This document shows positions 16,549-25,484 of a DNA stretch of 64,000 bases, one piece after another. The stretch lies in assembly GCF_025465995.1 (NCBI RefSeq), contig NZ_JANLNY010000028.1:186001-250000 (forward strand), read 5' to 3'. The notes beneath the pieces were generated by a model that was given only the letters and a program-made list of their open reading frames with translations, did no database searches and was not told the DNA's origin. A program made the position numbers and the translations under genes. Origin of the DNA: Pseudomonas sp. 5P_3.1_Bac2. Its GTDB lineage: Bacteria; Pseudomonadota; Gammaproteobacteria; Pseudomonadales; Pseudomonadaceae. Position 1 is the stretch's first letter. Each line of letters opens with the position of its first letter.

Positions 16549-17808
16549 TTAACGAGCGACTTTTTCAAGCTCGCGCAGGTTGACATCATCTGCCGTAATG
16601 CCGGGCGTGTTCATGGTGGTGCCTTCACCCAGGATGAAGACCGTGCCATGCCGGCGCTGGTAGTCGATAGTGAAGCCGGCAGCCGAAGCAATCGCGGTGT
16701 CACCATCAGCCAGGTTGATCGTCTTGAGGTGGTAGTTCATCCACTTCCAGAACTGCCCTTTGCGGTCATAGGCTTCGGCCTGATAGAAACGCGGGAATTG
16801 GGTGTCCATGTACATGACCTTTTTACCGTAAGGGTGCTCCGGCGGGGTTACCGCCTCAATCACCCAAACATCACGCGGCTCCCACGAGTCATTGGGGTTC
16901 CAGTGCGGAGCGTTGGCCAGATCCACGATTGGAAACTCCGCATTGCCTTTAGCCTTGGCATCCCATGGCGTTTGCGTGGAGTGCGCCACCACCAGCATCT
17001 TGCGCTTGCCGAGCAGTTTGTACTCGGGATACCAGCTCGGATGGGCGTTGAAGATCTCGATATCGTCGCTCAGCTGATCGGTGCCACCAATCGGGTCCAT
17101 CCAGGTCCCACCGGACAGCCGGCGGGTACGCCGTACCGACTTCACGTAGGCCCAGGAGTCTTCCAGCTTCGGTGAGTCATGACGGATGGTGAACAGGCCC
17201 AGACCACGGATATCGGACGGATAAGTTGCGTACAGGAGGGTCTTGGTGAAGATGCTGCCATCACCCTCGACCGGATTCTGTACGCCCAGACGGCCCTTCA
17301 TCTGATAGCGCAGAAAGCGCCACTCTTGCTTACGCTCCAAGCCCGACTTGGGGTCGATAAACAGATAGGCGAACTTCGGATAATCCATCACGTTCTTGTT
17401 GGGTTGCGCGTAGTGATGGTTCCAGATCAGTTTTTCCGCCGCCAATGGATCACTGGCCTGCACATCCGGGAACGGTATGCCGGCAACCCAGCCATCGACC
17501 TGGCGGGTATCGGGGTTCAGGGTGGCTTTGCCGGCATTGGCCTTAGTCGCCGCCATGTAATCCTTGCCGAGCACGACTGGCTTAGAGGCCGCCAGGTTGA
17601 TCTGCAAACCTTCATCGCGGATCAGAATCTGCATGCGCTCGGTCAACAGGTCACTGAGTGCAGTCCCCTCGAAGGTATCACTGAGGTGCTGGCTAAGGTT
17701 GCCAGCGTTAATCTGAGTGCCCGGCTTAAGCTCTGCCGCCCACGCATTGAGTCCGACTGAAAAAGTCAGGGCCAGGGAGCTGGCCAGACAGCTAAGACGC
17801 ATTTTCAT
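16549..17808 (-). CDS. DUF1329 family envelope protein
   Basis: A 419-residue protein with a Sec signal peptide (MKMRLSCLASSLALTFSVGLN, cleavage AWA/AELKPG). The body matches the DUF1329/LolA-like family: VQASDPLAAEKLIWNHHYAQ, WRFLRYQMKGRLG, GGTWMDPIGGTDQLSDDIEIF, HPSWYPEYKLLGKRKM and YGKKVMYMDTQFPRFYQAEAYD. This family almost always accompanies DUF1302 and an MMPL/RND protein in loci for hydrophobic substrate breakdown. It is presumed to be periplasmic or outer-membrane associated; the biochemical role is not established. Confidence 0.9.
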   Translation of the reverse strand: MKMRLSCLASSLALTFSVGLNAWAAELKPGTQINAGNLSQHLSDTFEGTALSDLLTERMQILIRDEGLQINLAASKPVVLGKDYMAATKANAGKATLNPDTRQVDGWVAGIPFPDVQASDPLAAEKLIWNHHYAQPNKNVMDYPKFAYLFIDPKSGLERKQEWRFLRYQMKGRLGVQNPVEGDGSIFTKTLLYATYPSDIRGLGLFTIRHDSPKLEDSWAYVKSVRRTRRLSGGTWMDPIGGTDQLSDDIEIFNAHPSWYPEYKLLGKRKMLVVAHSTQTPWDAKAKGNAEFPIVDLANAPHWNPNDSWEPRDVWVIEAVTPPEHPYGKKVMYMDTQFPRFYQAEAYDRKGQFWKWMNYHLKTINLADGDTAIASAAGFTIDYQRRHGTVFILGEGTTMNTPGITADDVNLRELEKVAR

Positions 17809-17826
17809 TGTTGTGATCTCCTGGTC

Positions 17827-19494
17827 TTAGAAGTTGTAAGTCACACGCACGGACAACTGGTCGTTGCCGTTGAAGTAACCGAACAGGTTGGTGTTATTGA
17901 ACCCTTGCAGCGCGCGCTTCTGGCTTTCGTCATCGAAGAAGATGTCGGCCTCGGCACGAATCCGCCAGTTGTCGCCATAAGCGAACTCCACTGCCGGGAT
18001 CACGAAGCTACCGCCATAGGTCAAGTCACTGCCCACGGCCAGGCTCGGATTGATCCGGTCGTTGTCGTAGTTGGTGGCCAGAATCGCGGTGGCGATGGTG
18101 GAGAACTCTTTGGTACGGCCGCTAAAGCCCGCGCTGTTGACCAGCTCGTCGTCACGGTCGTAGTCAGTGATCCAGGTATTGAACAGCTGCACCGAGAAGA
18201 AGGACGGGCGACTGGTGCCGAGCAGCTTCTGCAGCGCCAGTTGTTTGTCCAGACGCAGCATGGTTTTGACTACGTCTTTTTCCTTGATGCCGCAGAAGCC
18301 TGGGAAGAAGGCACAACCACCGGCCTCACCCGCTTGCAGGCCGAAGTTGTACGGCGAGTCGGGGATGTACGACAGCTCGGTGGAGAACACCGCATCGAGC
18401 GACTCCAGGTAACGGTTAGCCGAGATACCGAACACATCAACGAACGGATAGATCAACTCGCCCACGGTGGAGTCTGCTGCCGAGTTGTAATCACCTTTGT
18501 AGGCACCGGCAAACTGCGCGCCGCTGGCCGCATTCCCGACGCCCAAGGGGTTGTCGGGGTTAGGGTTGATCACCGGGTTAACCGACGGGCCATGGAACCA
18601 GGCCAGCGAGTATTCCCAATCACCGACCATGGACTTCCAGCGCAGACCGTAGGATGGATCATCCATGTCGGCGTCTTTATGGTCGTAGTTGTACGGTACG
18701 TCAGCACCGAAGGTCGCGGTGCGGAAGGTAATGCCCTTGTTCGGGTTGTTGGCCCAGCGGCCTCCGTCCACATCGTAGGTATTGCCACGGTCTTTAGCGC
18801 TATTGATGGCCCCGGGAATGAAGATCATCTGCAGCGTGCCGTCGAGTTGGTTGAACTCTTGCTGCAGGTTGACCATCCACAGCGGCTTGCGCACGTCTTC
18901 GTTTTCCGGCTCAAGGAACGAGCGGATGCGCTGGTCATAACCGTGAATCACGTCCAGCGACTGGAAGAAATCGGTTTCCCCCCACACCACCTGCTGCTTA
19001 CCGACCTTGAGGATGGTGCTTGGCGACAGTTTGGTCTGTACCCAAAACTCGCGCAGTTCTTCGCTGTTGTAGACATCGTCCATCAGGTCGACGTCGGATT
19101 TTTTGCGGTCGCTGAACAGATCCGACTGTGCGTTCTGATCCATAACTTCCTGCAAATCTGACAGGTAGTCGGTTTCATATTCACGGTTGACCCGGCCAGA
19201 TACGAAGAACTGGGTGTCGCCAAACTCTTTGAACAAATTGAGCTTCAGCGTGGCGCGGGCCATGGACATGTCGTAACGGTAATCACCTTTACGATCGGCC
19301 CCGACCAGACCATCCGGGTCTGCACCATCCATCAGATAAGGGTTTTCCAGGTTCCAGGAAAAGTGGGTACGCGCGTAGCCACTGACTTCCCAGTTATCCA
19401 GAAATCCATCATCAGCTTGCGCTGAATGCTGTGCACCAGCCGCCAACATCACTGCACAGGCTAACGGGGTTAAAAGCTTGGTTTTTCTTTTCAT
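17827..19494 (-). CDS. DUF1302 family outer membrane beta-barrel protein
   Basis: A 555-residue protein with signal peptide (MKRKTKLLTPLACAVMLAAG, cleavage SAQA/DDGF). It has many alternating strands and a terminal strand ending RVTYNF, the usual C-terminal Phe of outer-membrane barrels. Internal landmarks: NWEVSGYARTHFSWNLENPY, LKVGKQQVVWGETDFFQSLD, SGRVNREYETDY. It is likely the outer-membrane entry channel for the substrate. Adjacent DUF1329 and MMPL genes complete the module. Confidence 0.9.
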   Translation of the reverse strand: MKRKTKLLTPLACAVMLAAGAQHSAQADDGFLDNWEVSGYARTHFSWNLENPYLMDGADPDGLVGADRKGDYRYDMSMARATLKLNLFKEFGDTQFFVSGRVNREYETDYLSDLQEVMDQNAQSDLFSDRKKSDVDLMDDVYNSEELREFWVQTKLSPSTILKVGKQQVVWGETDFFQSLDVIHGYDQRIRSFLEPENEDVRKPLWMVNLQQEFNQLDGTLQMIFIPGAINSAKDRGNTYDVDGGRWANNPNKGITFRTATFGADVPYNYDHKDADMDDPSYGLRWKSMVGDWEYSLAWFHGPSVNPVINPNPDNPLGVGNAASGAQFAGAYKGDYNSAADSTVGELIYPFVDVFGISANRYLESLDAVFSTELSYIPDSPYNFGLQAGEAGGCAFFPGFCGIKEKDVVKTMLRLDKQLALQKLLGTSRPSFFSVQLFNTWITDYDRDDELVNSAGFSGRTKEFSTIATAILATNYDNDRINPSLAVGSDLTYGGSFVIPAVEFAYGDNWRIRAEADIFFDDESQKRALQGFNNTNLFGYFNGNDQLSVRVTYNF

Positions 19495-19496
19495 TA

Positions 19497-21902
19497 TCAG
19501 CTCCAGTTATGCTCAGGTTGGAGAGCGCGCCCGGTGGTCTGGGCCTTTTTCGATGGGCTGTGTTCGAAGATGAACTTCGGCTTGAACACCAGCGCCAGCG
19601 AAGGCATGACAAACAGAGAGGTCAGCGCTGAAACCATCAGCCACAGCCCGATGAGCATGCCCATCTCTGCCTGAAAACGAAGGGCGGAGAACGACCAGAA
19701 CAACACGCCTGCGGCCAGCGTGAAGGCGGTGAGCAACACGCCACGGCCAGCCGAGCCGAGCGATTGCAGCACCGCGTCCAGCGGCTCAGCGTCTGGATGC
19801 TTCTCCAGGTATTCCTTGATCGAATCGACGATGTAGAAGGCGTAATCCACGCCCAAGCCAATGCCCAGCGCTACCACCGGCAAGGTACTGATGCTCATGC
19901 CGATGTCTTGCCAGGCCATAAAGGCGAAGGTCACCACGTTGGAAATGGCCACCGGGATGATGAAGAACACACCACTGACCGAAGAGCGGTACACCACCAG
20001 GCAGCACACCACGACCACCAGGAAGGCCAGCGCCACCGCCTCGATCTGATCACTGAGGAGGATTTCGTTAACCGCGGCGATGATGCCCAGCACGCCACCG
20101 ACCAACTTCACCTCGGCCCCATCCAGCGGGTTTTCGGCAATAAAGGCTTTGGCGTAGTGCGTGGCTTTACGCAGGGTGTCGCCCTTGTGGTCGCGGAAGA
20201 ACAGGGTGACGGCGCCGTTCTTAAAATGAACGTCAGTGAACTGGGCCAGATCGCCTGGGTCAGCGCCCTGCATGTAGAAGCTGATCAGCTCGCCGTTCTC
20301 GACTTGACTGCCGCCCAGCTCACGGAAGCGCGGGTTGCCTTCGTAGAGGTTGCGGCGGATATCGACCACGATGTCAGCCATGGAGATGGCCCCGCCGATT
20401 TCTTCCTGGCGCTCCATATAGCGTGAGAAACGCATCATCCAGTCGAGCACTTGCGGGCTCTTCATGGTGTCCATGTCGCGGCCTTCGATCACCACAAACA
20501 TCTGCTCAGAACCGGGATACAAGCGGTTGATCAACGCGCTGTCCTGGTTGAACGACGAGTATTGCCAGAGGATCGGCGAACCATCGCTGGCGTCGCCAAT
20601 GGTCAGGCGGGTGGCCTCAAATACCAGGCCGGACGCCGCCACCAGCACCAGCGGCGCAACCACGTAGCGGGCGCGGCTGCGCACCACCCATTTGGCCCCG
20701 GCGAGGATCACTCGCATAAAGCCATCGAGGTTGAACGGATGGGCATAGCCTTGCGGACGCTTGATAAAGGACAGCAGCGCAGGGGTCAGGAACACCGCCG
20801 ACACGGTGATGGTCATCACCCAGATGGCGCCGACGATGGCCACTTTTTGCAACAGCGGAATCGGCGTGAGGATGACGCAGAGGATGGCTCCGGCGTCGGC
20901 ATACAGACCCAGCATGCTCGGCCGCCACAGCTCGCGCATGGTTTGCTCCGCCGCGCGGCGGGCGTCAATCTGGCCATCGCCCAGGACCAGATCGTCAAAG
21001 CGGGTGATCATCTGCACGGAGTGCGACAGCGCCCGGGCGGTAATGATGAACGCCACCACGATCACCAGCGGATCGAAGTTATAGCCCAGCAGATTGCCGA
21101 TGCCCAAGGCCCAGATGGCCGAGACGCTGCCCGCCAGGAACGGCAGCAAAGTTCCGCGCCAGGTGCGGCTGAACACGAACAGCAGCAGCAACATGGAACC
21201 CAGCGAAATCAGAGACAGACTGACTGTTTCGTGCAGGTAATGCGCCACCCATCCGTACAGAATCGGCTCGCCCACCAGATGCAGGCTGACCTGATCTTGC
21301 ACCGGCGAGGCATCCAACAGGGCCTGGATCTGCGGGAAAATCTTGCCGTAATCGACGAGGTGATCGTAGAAGTCGACCTGAATCAGCGCCGAACTCAACT
21401 CACGATCCACATACAGGCCGTAGACCATCGGGTTGTTCAGTACGGCCTGGCGCAGCTCGGTAATTTCCGCGGCGGAGGTGGGCACATTCGGCCACATCAT
21501 CGGCTTGGTTTCGATGCCTTCACTGGAGGCGTTGACGCGCTTGAGCTTCTTCGACGCCAGCGAGGTGATTTGCATCGGGTTCACCCCTTCGACCTTTTGC
21601 AGGTCGTAGGTGATGCGCCGTACTTCTTCGAGGATTGGCGCTTTGAAGATCTCGCCTTCGCGGGCCTTCACCAGAATGGTCACGCGGTTGCTGGCGGCAA
21701 AACTGTCCTGATACTTGCGGTGTACCTGCACATACGGGTGATCGTGCGGAACCATGTCACTGAAGCGGGTGCGGATATCCAGCCCACTGAGTGACGCGGC
21801 AAAGGCCAGGGTCGCCAGAGCAATGGCGATACACACCGCAACGCGGTTGCGAATAGACCACGCGGCCAGGCGCGCGGTGTAACTGATAAAGCCAGTCATC
21901 AC
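19497..21902 (-). CDS. MMPL/RND-superfamily transporter
   Basis: An 801-residue inner-membrane protein with the two-fold RND layout: TM1 near residue 20, a large periplasmic loop (about 45-220), TM2-6 (about 225-390), TM7 near 415, a second loop (430-610) and TM8-12 ending near 780. Conserved elements include DASDGSPILWQ-type loop sequence and LGVDYAFYIVDSIKEYLEKHP in the second half. Members near DUF1302/DUF1329 are thought to import or shuttle hydrophobic substrates. It overlaps the YCF48-like gene by 4 bp. Confidence 0.9.
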   Translation of the reverse strand: MMTGFISYTARLAAWSIRNRVAVCIAIALATLAFAASLSGLDIRTRFSDMVPHDHPYVQVHRKYQDSFAASNRVTILVKAREGEIFKAPILEEVRRITYDLQKVEGVNPMQITSLASKKLKRVNASSEGIETKPMMWPNVPTSAAEITELRQAVLNNPMVYGLYVDRELSSALIQVDFYDHLVDYGKIFPQIQALLDASPVQDQVSLHLVGEPILYGWVAHYLHETVSLSLISLGSMLLLLFVFSRTWRGTLLPFLAGSVSAIWALGIGNLLGYNFDPLVIVVAFIITARALSHSVQMITRFDDLVLGDGQIDARRAAEQTMRELWRPSMLGLYADAGAILCVILTPIPLLQKVAIVGAIWVMTITVSAVFLTPALLSFIKRPQGYAHPFNLDGFMRVILAGAKWVVRSRARYVVAPLVLVAASGLVFEATRLTIGDASDGSPILWQYSSFNQDSALINRLYPGSEQMFVVIEGRDMDTMKSPQVLDWMMRFSRYMERQEEIGGAISMADIVVDIRRNLYEGNPRFRELGGSQVENGELISFYMQGADPGDLAQFTDVHFKNGAVTLFFRDHKGDTLRKATHYAKAFIAENPLDGAEVKLVGGVLGIIAAVNEILLSDQIEAVALAFLVVVVCCLVVYRSSVSGVFFIIPVAISNVVTFAFMAWQDIGMSISTLPVVALGIGLGVDYAFYIVDSIKEYLEKHPDAEPLDAVLQSLGSAGRGVLLTAFTLAAGVLFWSFSALRFQAEMGMLIGLWLMVSALTSLFVMPSLALVFKPKFIFEHSPSKKAQTTGRALQPEHNWS

Positions 21903-22885
21903 TGGTTCTCCTTGATCAAGAGCCGGAGGTCTTCTGCGCCGAGCAGGCCAACTTGCTTACCGATCAGCAGTACGCCGTGCTCGGTATTGAGCAGGCGGCT
22001 GTGGTAGCTCTTGTCGAGCCCGGCCGGGCTCCAGCGCTGCCAGCCTTTGGCCGGGATCGCCTGATGGCTCTGATAGAGGGCGCCGCGATCCCCGGTGGCG
22101 ATCCAACGACCATCGCTCCAGATCACGTCGTACAGGTGCTCTTCGCTGAAGGCGGGCACTTGCCGCCAGTTCGCCCCGGCGTCTTCGCTGAGGTAGAGGC
22201 CGCCACGGTTGCCCACTGCCACCCCGACCTGAGCGTTGAACTGAATCGCCCGCAGGCTTTCGCTGCCCAGCTCTTGCACTTGCCAGGTTTGGCCGTGGTC
22301 GACGCTGTGCAGCAGGCGGCCGAACTCAGCGGCGATCCACAGATCGCCGTTGGCACCGGCGCGGATGCTGTTGAGGGTGACGTCTTCATCAATGCTCAAC
22401 TGCTGCCAGTGGCTGCCGTCGGCATCGCCACGCAGCAGGCTGCCGATCTCACCGACCACCCAGAAGTGGTTATCGATAAAGGTCACGTCGAGCAGCTTGG
22501 CCACCGTGTCTTCAGCCAACACCTGCTGCTCTTTCCAGCTGCCGTCATCCTGCTTGACCCACAGGCGGCCCTGGTTACCCACCACCACCACGCGGCCCGC
22601 CGGAGACACGGCAATGCCTTGCAGGTTGTCGCGGCCCGGCACCTCTTCACGGCTCCAGCTGTCGCCACTGTCGAGCGACTCCAGCAACGCGCCGTTCTGT
22701 CCCACCGCCCAGATATGCGGGCCGTAGACTTCGGCATCAAAGAAAGCATCGCGGTTTTCCAGCAACGGCTGGCTCAGCGGGTGCGGATTGACCGTCGGCT
22801 GAACAAACAGCGCGGCATAGGACAGGCCACCGATAATGACCCACGGCGACAGCCGCCCAACCCAACTCAGACAGGTACTAAGCAT
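21899..22885 (-). CDS. YCF48/BNR-repeat protein, membrane-anchored
   Basis: A 328-residue protein with an N-terminal membrane anchor (SPWVIIGGLSYAALFVQP) and beta-propeller blades of the Ycf48/BNR type: IWAVGQNGALLESLDSGDSW, VVVVGNQGRLWV, FWVVGEIGSLLRG, LWIAAEFGRLLHSVDHGQTW, GVAVGNRGGLYLSEDAGANW. The ATG at 22885 is preferred over 22936 because it overlaps the HMGL-like stop by 8 bp (ATGCTTAG) and precedes the anchor. Such proteins commonly sit beside MMPL/DUF1302 genes and probably act as periplasmic assembly partners of the pump. Confidence 0.87.
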   Translation of the reverse strand: MLSTCLSWVGRLSPWVIIGGLSYAALFVQPTVNPHPLSQPLLENRDAFFDAEVYGPHIWAVGQNGALLESLDSGDSWSREEVPGRDNLQGIAVSPAGRVVVVGNQGRLWVKQDDGSWKEQQVLAEDTVAKLLDVTFIDNHFWVVGEIGSLLRGDADGSHWQQLSIDEDVTLNSIRAGANGDLWIAAEFGRLLHSVDHGQTWQVQELGSESLRAIQFNAQVGVAVGNRGGLYLSEDAGANWRQVPAFSEEHLYDVIWSDGRWIATGDRGALYQSHQAIPAKGWQRWSPAGLDKSYHSRLLNTEHGVLLIGKQVGLLGAEDLRLLIKENQ

Positions 22886-23795
22886 GCTGCACCCCCTGCG
22901 CGACTTGACGCTGCAGCCAGCGGAAGGAGTGCCCACCCAGCGGCGTTTCGGTCAGCGCCGCCACGCGCTTGACCGCCTCCACCAGTGCCAGGCTGTCGAT
23001 ACCGGTCGCAAAGCCCATGGCGTTGAGCATCAGCACCAGGTCTTCAGTGGCCAGGTTGCCGGTTGCGCCCGGCGAGAAGGGGCAGCCACCGAGGCCGCCG
23101 ATGGAGCTGTCGAACTCGCGCACACCGGCCTGCAATGAGGCCAGCACGTTGGCCAGCGCCATGCCACGGGTATCGTGGAAATGGCAGGACAGCTGCCCGG
23201 CCTGACTAAAGCTTTGCAGCGGCGTCAGCACCTGCCGCACCGCCTGCGGGTTGGCCGCGCCAATGGTGTCGGCAATGATCACCTTGTCGGCACCGGCCTC
23301 GAACAGGCGCTGAGTCAGGGAGATCACCCGCTCGGCAGGCGTCACGCCCTCGAACGGGCACTCGAACGCCACCGCCACATAAGCCCGGGCTTGCAGTCCA
23401 TCGGCCCGCGCCCGCTGCATCAGCTCCGTGCAGACCGCCGTGGTCTCATCCAGGCTCATGCGGATATTGCGCTGGTTCATGGTCTCGGTTGCCGAGAGCA
23501 CCACCGCCACCGATTTCACCCCAGCCGCCTTAGCCAGCTCGTAGCCCTTGCTGTTAGGAATCAGCGCCGAGTACGCCACCTGATCGGCCATCGGCAGTTG
23601 GCCAAACAACTCATCGGTGCCGGCCATTTGTGGCACCGCTTTAGGCGACACAAAGCTGCCGACTTCCACACTGCGAATACCGCTATTGAGCAGGGTCTGA
23701 ATCATCTCCAAACGCTGCGCTACGCTCAGGGTTTTACCCTGGCTTTGCAGGCCGTCACGCGGCCCGACTTCATTGACGATTACGCGCTCCATCAT
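22878..23795 (-). CDS. Hydroxymethylglutaryl-CoA lyase-like enzyme
   Basis: A 305-residue TIM-barrel lyase of the HMGL family. Catalytic and metal motifs are intact: NEVGPRDGLQ, RSVEVGSFVSPKAVPQMAG, CHFHDTRGMALANV and the signature GGLGGCPFSPGATGN with the active-site Cys. It cleaves a 3-hydroxy-3-substituted acyl-CoA by a retro-aldol step. Next to a class III CoA-transferase and a LeuCD-like hydratase it could act on a citramalyl-CoA-like or alkylated analogue instead of HMG-CoA. Start at 23795, or the next ATG at 23792. Confidence 0.9.
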   Translation of the reverse strand: MMERVIVNEVGPRDGLQSQGKTLSVAQRLEMIQTLLNSGIRSVEVGSFVSPKAVPQMAGTDELFGQLPMADQVAYSALIPNSKGYELAKAAGVKSVAVVLSATETMNQRNIRMSLDETTAVCTELMQRARADGLQARAYVAVAFECPFEGVTPAERVISLTQRLFEAGADKVIIADTIGAANPQAVRQVLTPLQSFSQAGQLSCHFHDTRGMALANVLASLQAGVREFDSSIGGLGGCPFSPGATGNLATEDLVLMLNAMGFATGIDSLALVEAVKRVAALTETPLGGHSFRWLQRQVAQGVQHA

Positions 23796-23798
23796 GGC

Positions 23799-24998
23799 TC
23801 AGCCCACCACTTTGGCATTGCGCAGTGCAGCGATGCGCGCGTCATCCATGCCCAGCAGGCTCTTCAGCACTTCATCTGTGTGCTGACCCAGCAATGGCGG
23901 CGGGGTGTACTGCTCGTCGTTATCCAACGAAAGCTTGATCGGGTTACCCGGTGCGTTGACCTTGCCACCTTCTGGGTGCTCAATCTCAACCACCATCTTG
24001 CGATGCAGCACCTGCGGATCATGCAAAGCCTGCTCGAAGTTATTCACCGGGGCACAAGGCACCCGCACAGAACTCAACTTCTCGACCCAGTAATCGGTGC
24101 TCTGAGTCGAAAACACATCATTGAGGATGCCTTCGATCAGCACCTTGTTGGCGAGACGTTCAGGCTGGGTTTTGAACTTAGGGTCCTTGAGCGCTTCGCT
24201 ATCGAACAGGCTGATCAAGTTGTCCCAGAAGCTGTCGAAAATCACCGCGACGATCACAAAGCCATCGCTGGTTTTGAAGGTGTTGTACGGCACATGCACG
24301 AAGTGGCCGTTGCCCAGCGGGGTCGGGTTCTGGCCGCTGAGGAAGTACATGGTGGCCATGTAGTTGAGCATGCTGATCTGGCAGTCCAGCATGGAGATAT
24401 CCACATGCTGCCCCACGCCTTTCTGGCTGCGTGATTGCAGCGCCGCGAGAATGCCCATCACCGCGAACATGCCGCCGCCCAGATCGCCAATCGGGATACC
24501 GGCGCGGGTCGGTTTGTCGGCGTTCTCACCGGTGATCGACATGCCGCCACCGATGCCCTGCACCACCTGATCAAACGCCGGGCGCTGGAAGTTCGGACCG
24601 TCTTGGCCAAAGCCTGTGACCGAACAGGTGACGATGCGTGGATTGATGGTTTTGAGGTGCTCGAAATCGATCTTCAACTTCGCAGGCACGCCGGCACTGA
24701 AGTTATCCAATACCACGTCGGCGGTGCGCACCAGCTCGTAGAACAGCTCAAGACCGGATTCGCTCTTGAGGTCGATGCACACACTCTTTTTATTGCGGTT
24801 AAGGGTCAGGAAGTACGCACCCATACCGTTCAGAGAATTGTTTGGATCTTTCGCCAACAAAGCACGAGTGCCCTCGCCTGCCAGCGGCTCCACCTTGATG
24901 GTTTCAGCACCGAGGTCTGCCAGGATCATGCCGGCGTATGGACCGGACAGCATGTGGGTCAAGTCAATGACCCGAATCCCCTCTAACGGCTTGCTCAT
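23799..24998 (-). CDS. Class III (CaiB/BaiF) CoA-transferase
   Basis: A 399-residue enzyme: PLEGIRVIDLTHMLSGPYAGMILADLGAETIKVE at the N-terminus, RNKKSVCIDLKS, and VDISMLDCQISML, whose Asp is the expected CoA-carrying residue. It moves CoA between two carboxylic acids. The ATG at 24998 is preferred over an upstream frame start at 25037, since the predicted sigma-54 transcription start lies near 25032. First gene of operon 1, so it probably activates the acid formed by the upstream steps before cleavage by the HMGL-like enzyme. Confidence 0.9.
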   Translation of the reverse strand: MSKPLEGIRVIDLTHMLSGPYAGMILADLGAETIKVEPLAGEGTRALLAKDPNNSLNGMGAYFLTLNRNKKSVCIDLKSESGLELFYELVRTADVVLDNFSAGVPAKLKIDFEHLKTINPRIVTCSVTGFGQDGPNFQRPAFDQVVQGIGGGMSITGENADKPTRAGIPIGDLGGGMFAVMGILAALQSRSQKGVGQHVDISMLDCQISMLNYMATMYFLSGQNPTPLGNGHFVHVPYNTFKTSDGFVIVAVIFDSFWDNLISLFDSEALKDPKFKTQPERLANKVLIEGILNDVFSTQSTDYWVEKLSSVRVPCAPVNNFEQALHDPQVLHRKMVVEIEHPEGGKVNAPGNPIKLSLDNDEQYTPPPLLGQHTDEVLKSLLGMDDARIAALRNAKVVG

Positions 24999-25042
24999 AT
25001 TGTTTCTCTTATTGGTGAGACTGGTGGTTCTGAACAAGCCAT

Positions 25043-25059
25043 AGCAATTGCATTGCCAA
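25043..25059 (-). promoter_or_regulatory. Sigma-54 (-24/-12) promoter of operon 1
   Basis: On the minus strand this reads TTGGCAATGCAATTGCT. Against TGGCAC-N5-TTGCW only the C at position 6 differs, and GG-N10-GC spacing is exact. The -12 GC is 46 bp before the CoA-transferase ATG, giving a leader of about 35 nt. AT-rich DNA lies upstream. Confidence 0.8.
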
Positions 25060-25146
25060 CTTCTTAATAAAAAAATAAGTGGCTGATATATAAGTAATTT
25101 TTATTGAACCCTGACCACCAAAAGAGCGCTGCGCAACAGCCCCTCA

Positions 25147-25179
25147 TTTCAAGTTGAAAGGCTGGATTTCAGAGTGATT
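25147..25179. promoter_or_regulatory. Putative enhancer (UAS) of operon 1
   Basis: A perfect TTTCA-N3-TGAAA palindrome lies at 25147-25159, with a second copy matching 8 of 10 positions (TTTCA-N3-TGATT) at 25167-25179; centres are 20 bp apart. The perfect copy is about 120 bp upstream of the predicted start. The same pattern precedes the promoters at 28.14 and 40.92 kb. Confidence 0.7.
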
Positions 25180-25484
25180 GCAAAAGGGTCGTGGGCCGTG
25201 ACAAGTAATCCGGACTGACGCGAAGTGTGCGCACTGAATCATGCTGGCCAGGCCGATAGAACATTGAAATTCGCCCGGCAGTGCACTTGAGCGAGAAGCA
25301 CAAAAGCGCCCTGTCGCGCATTCAAACGCGCAGCCGCTGGCAGTCGAGCTATTGAATTGCGCTACCGAGCAAAATGATCGACGTGGAAGCGCCCGCGTTG
25401 CCGCCATGGCTGGCGCATTTGCAGGACGCGCGCGGCGGCATAACACCGCCGCCTACTCAAGCCCTGGGGCGAAGTGAAGGGCTT
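25180..25484. other. Gene-free stretch downstream of the EamA gene
   Basis: About 300 bp between the operon 1 enhancer and the stop of the EamA transporter gene. A 100-codon minus-strand frame covers part of it but looks non-coding (Cys/Ser/Arg-rich, no domain). No terminator or RNA recognised. Confidence 0.45.

Noticed and set aside
25144..25446. 100-codon minus-strand frame in the gap before the CoA-transferase promoter
   Set aside because: No start signal or domain, Cys/Ser/Arg-rich composition, and it covers the predicted enhancer.
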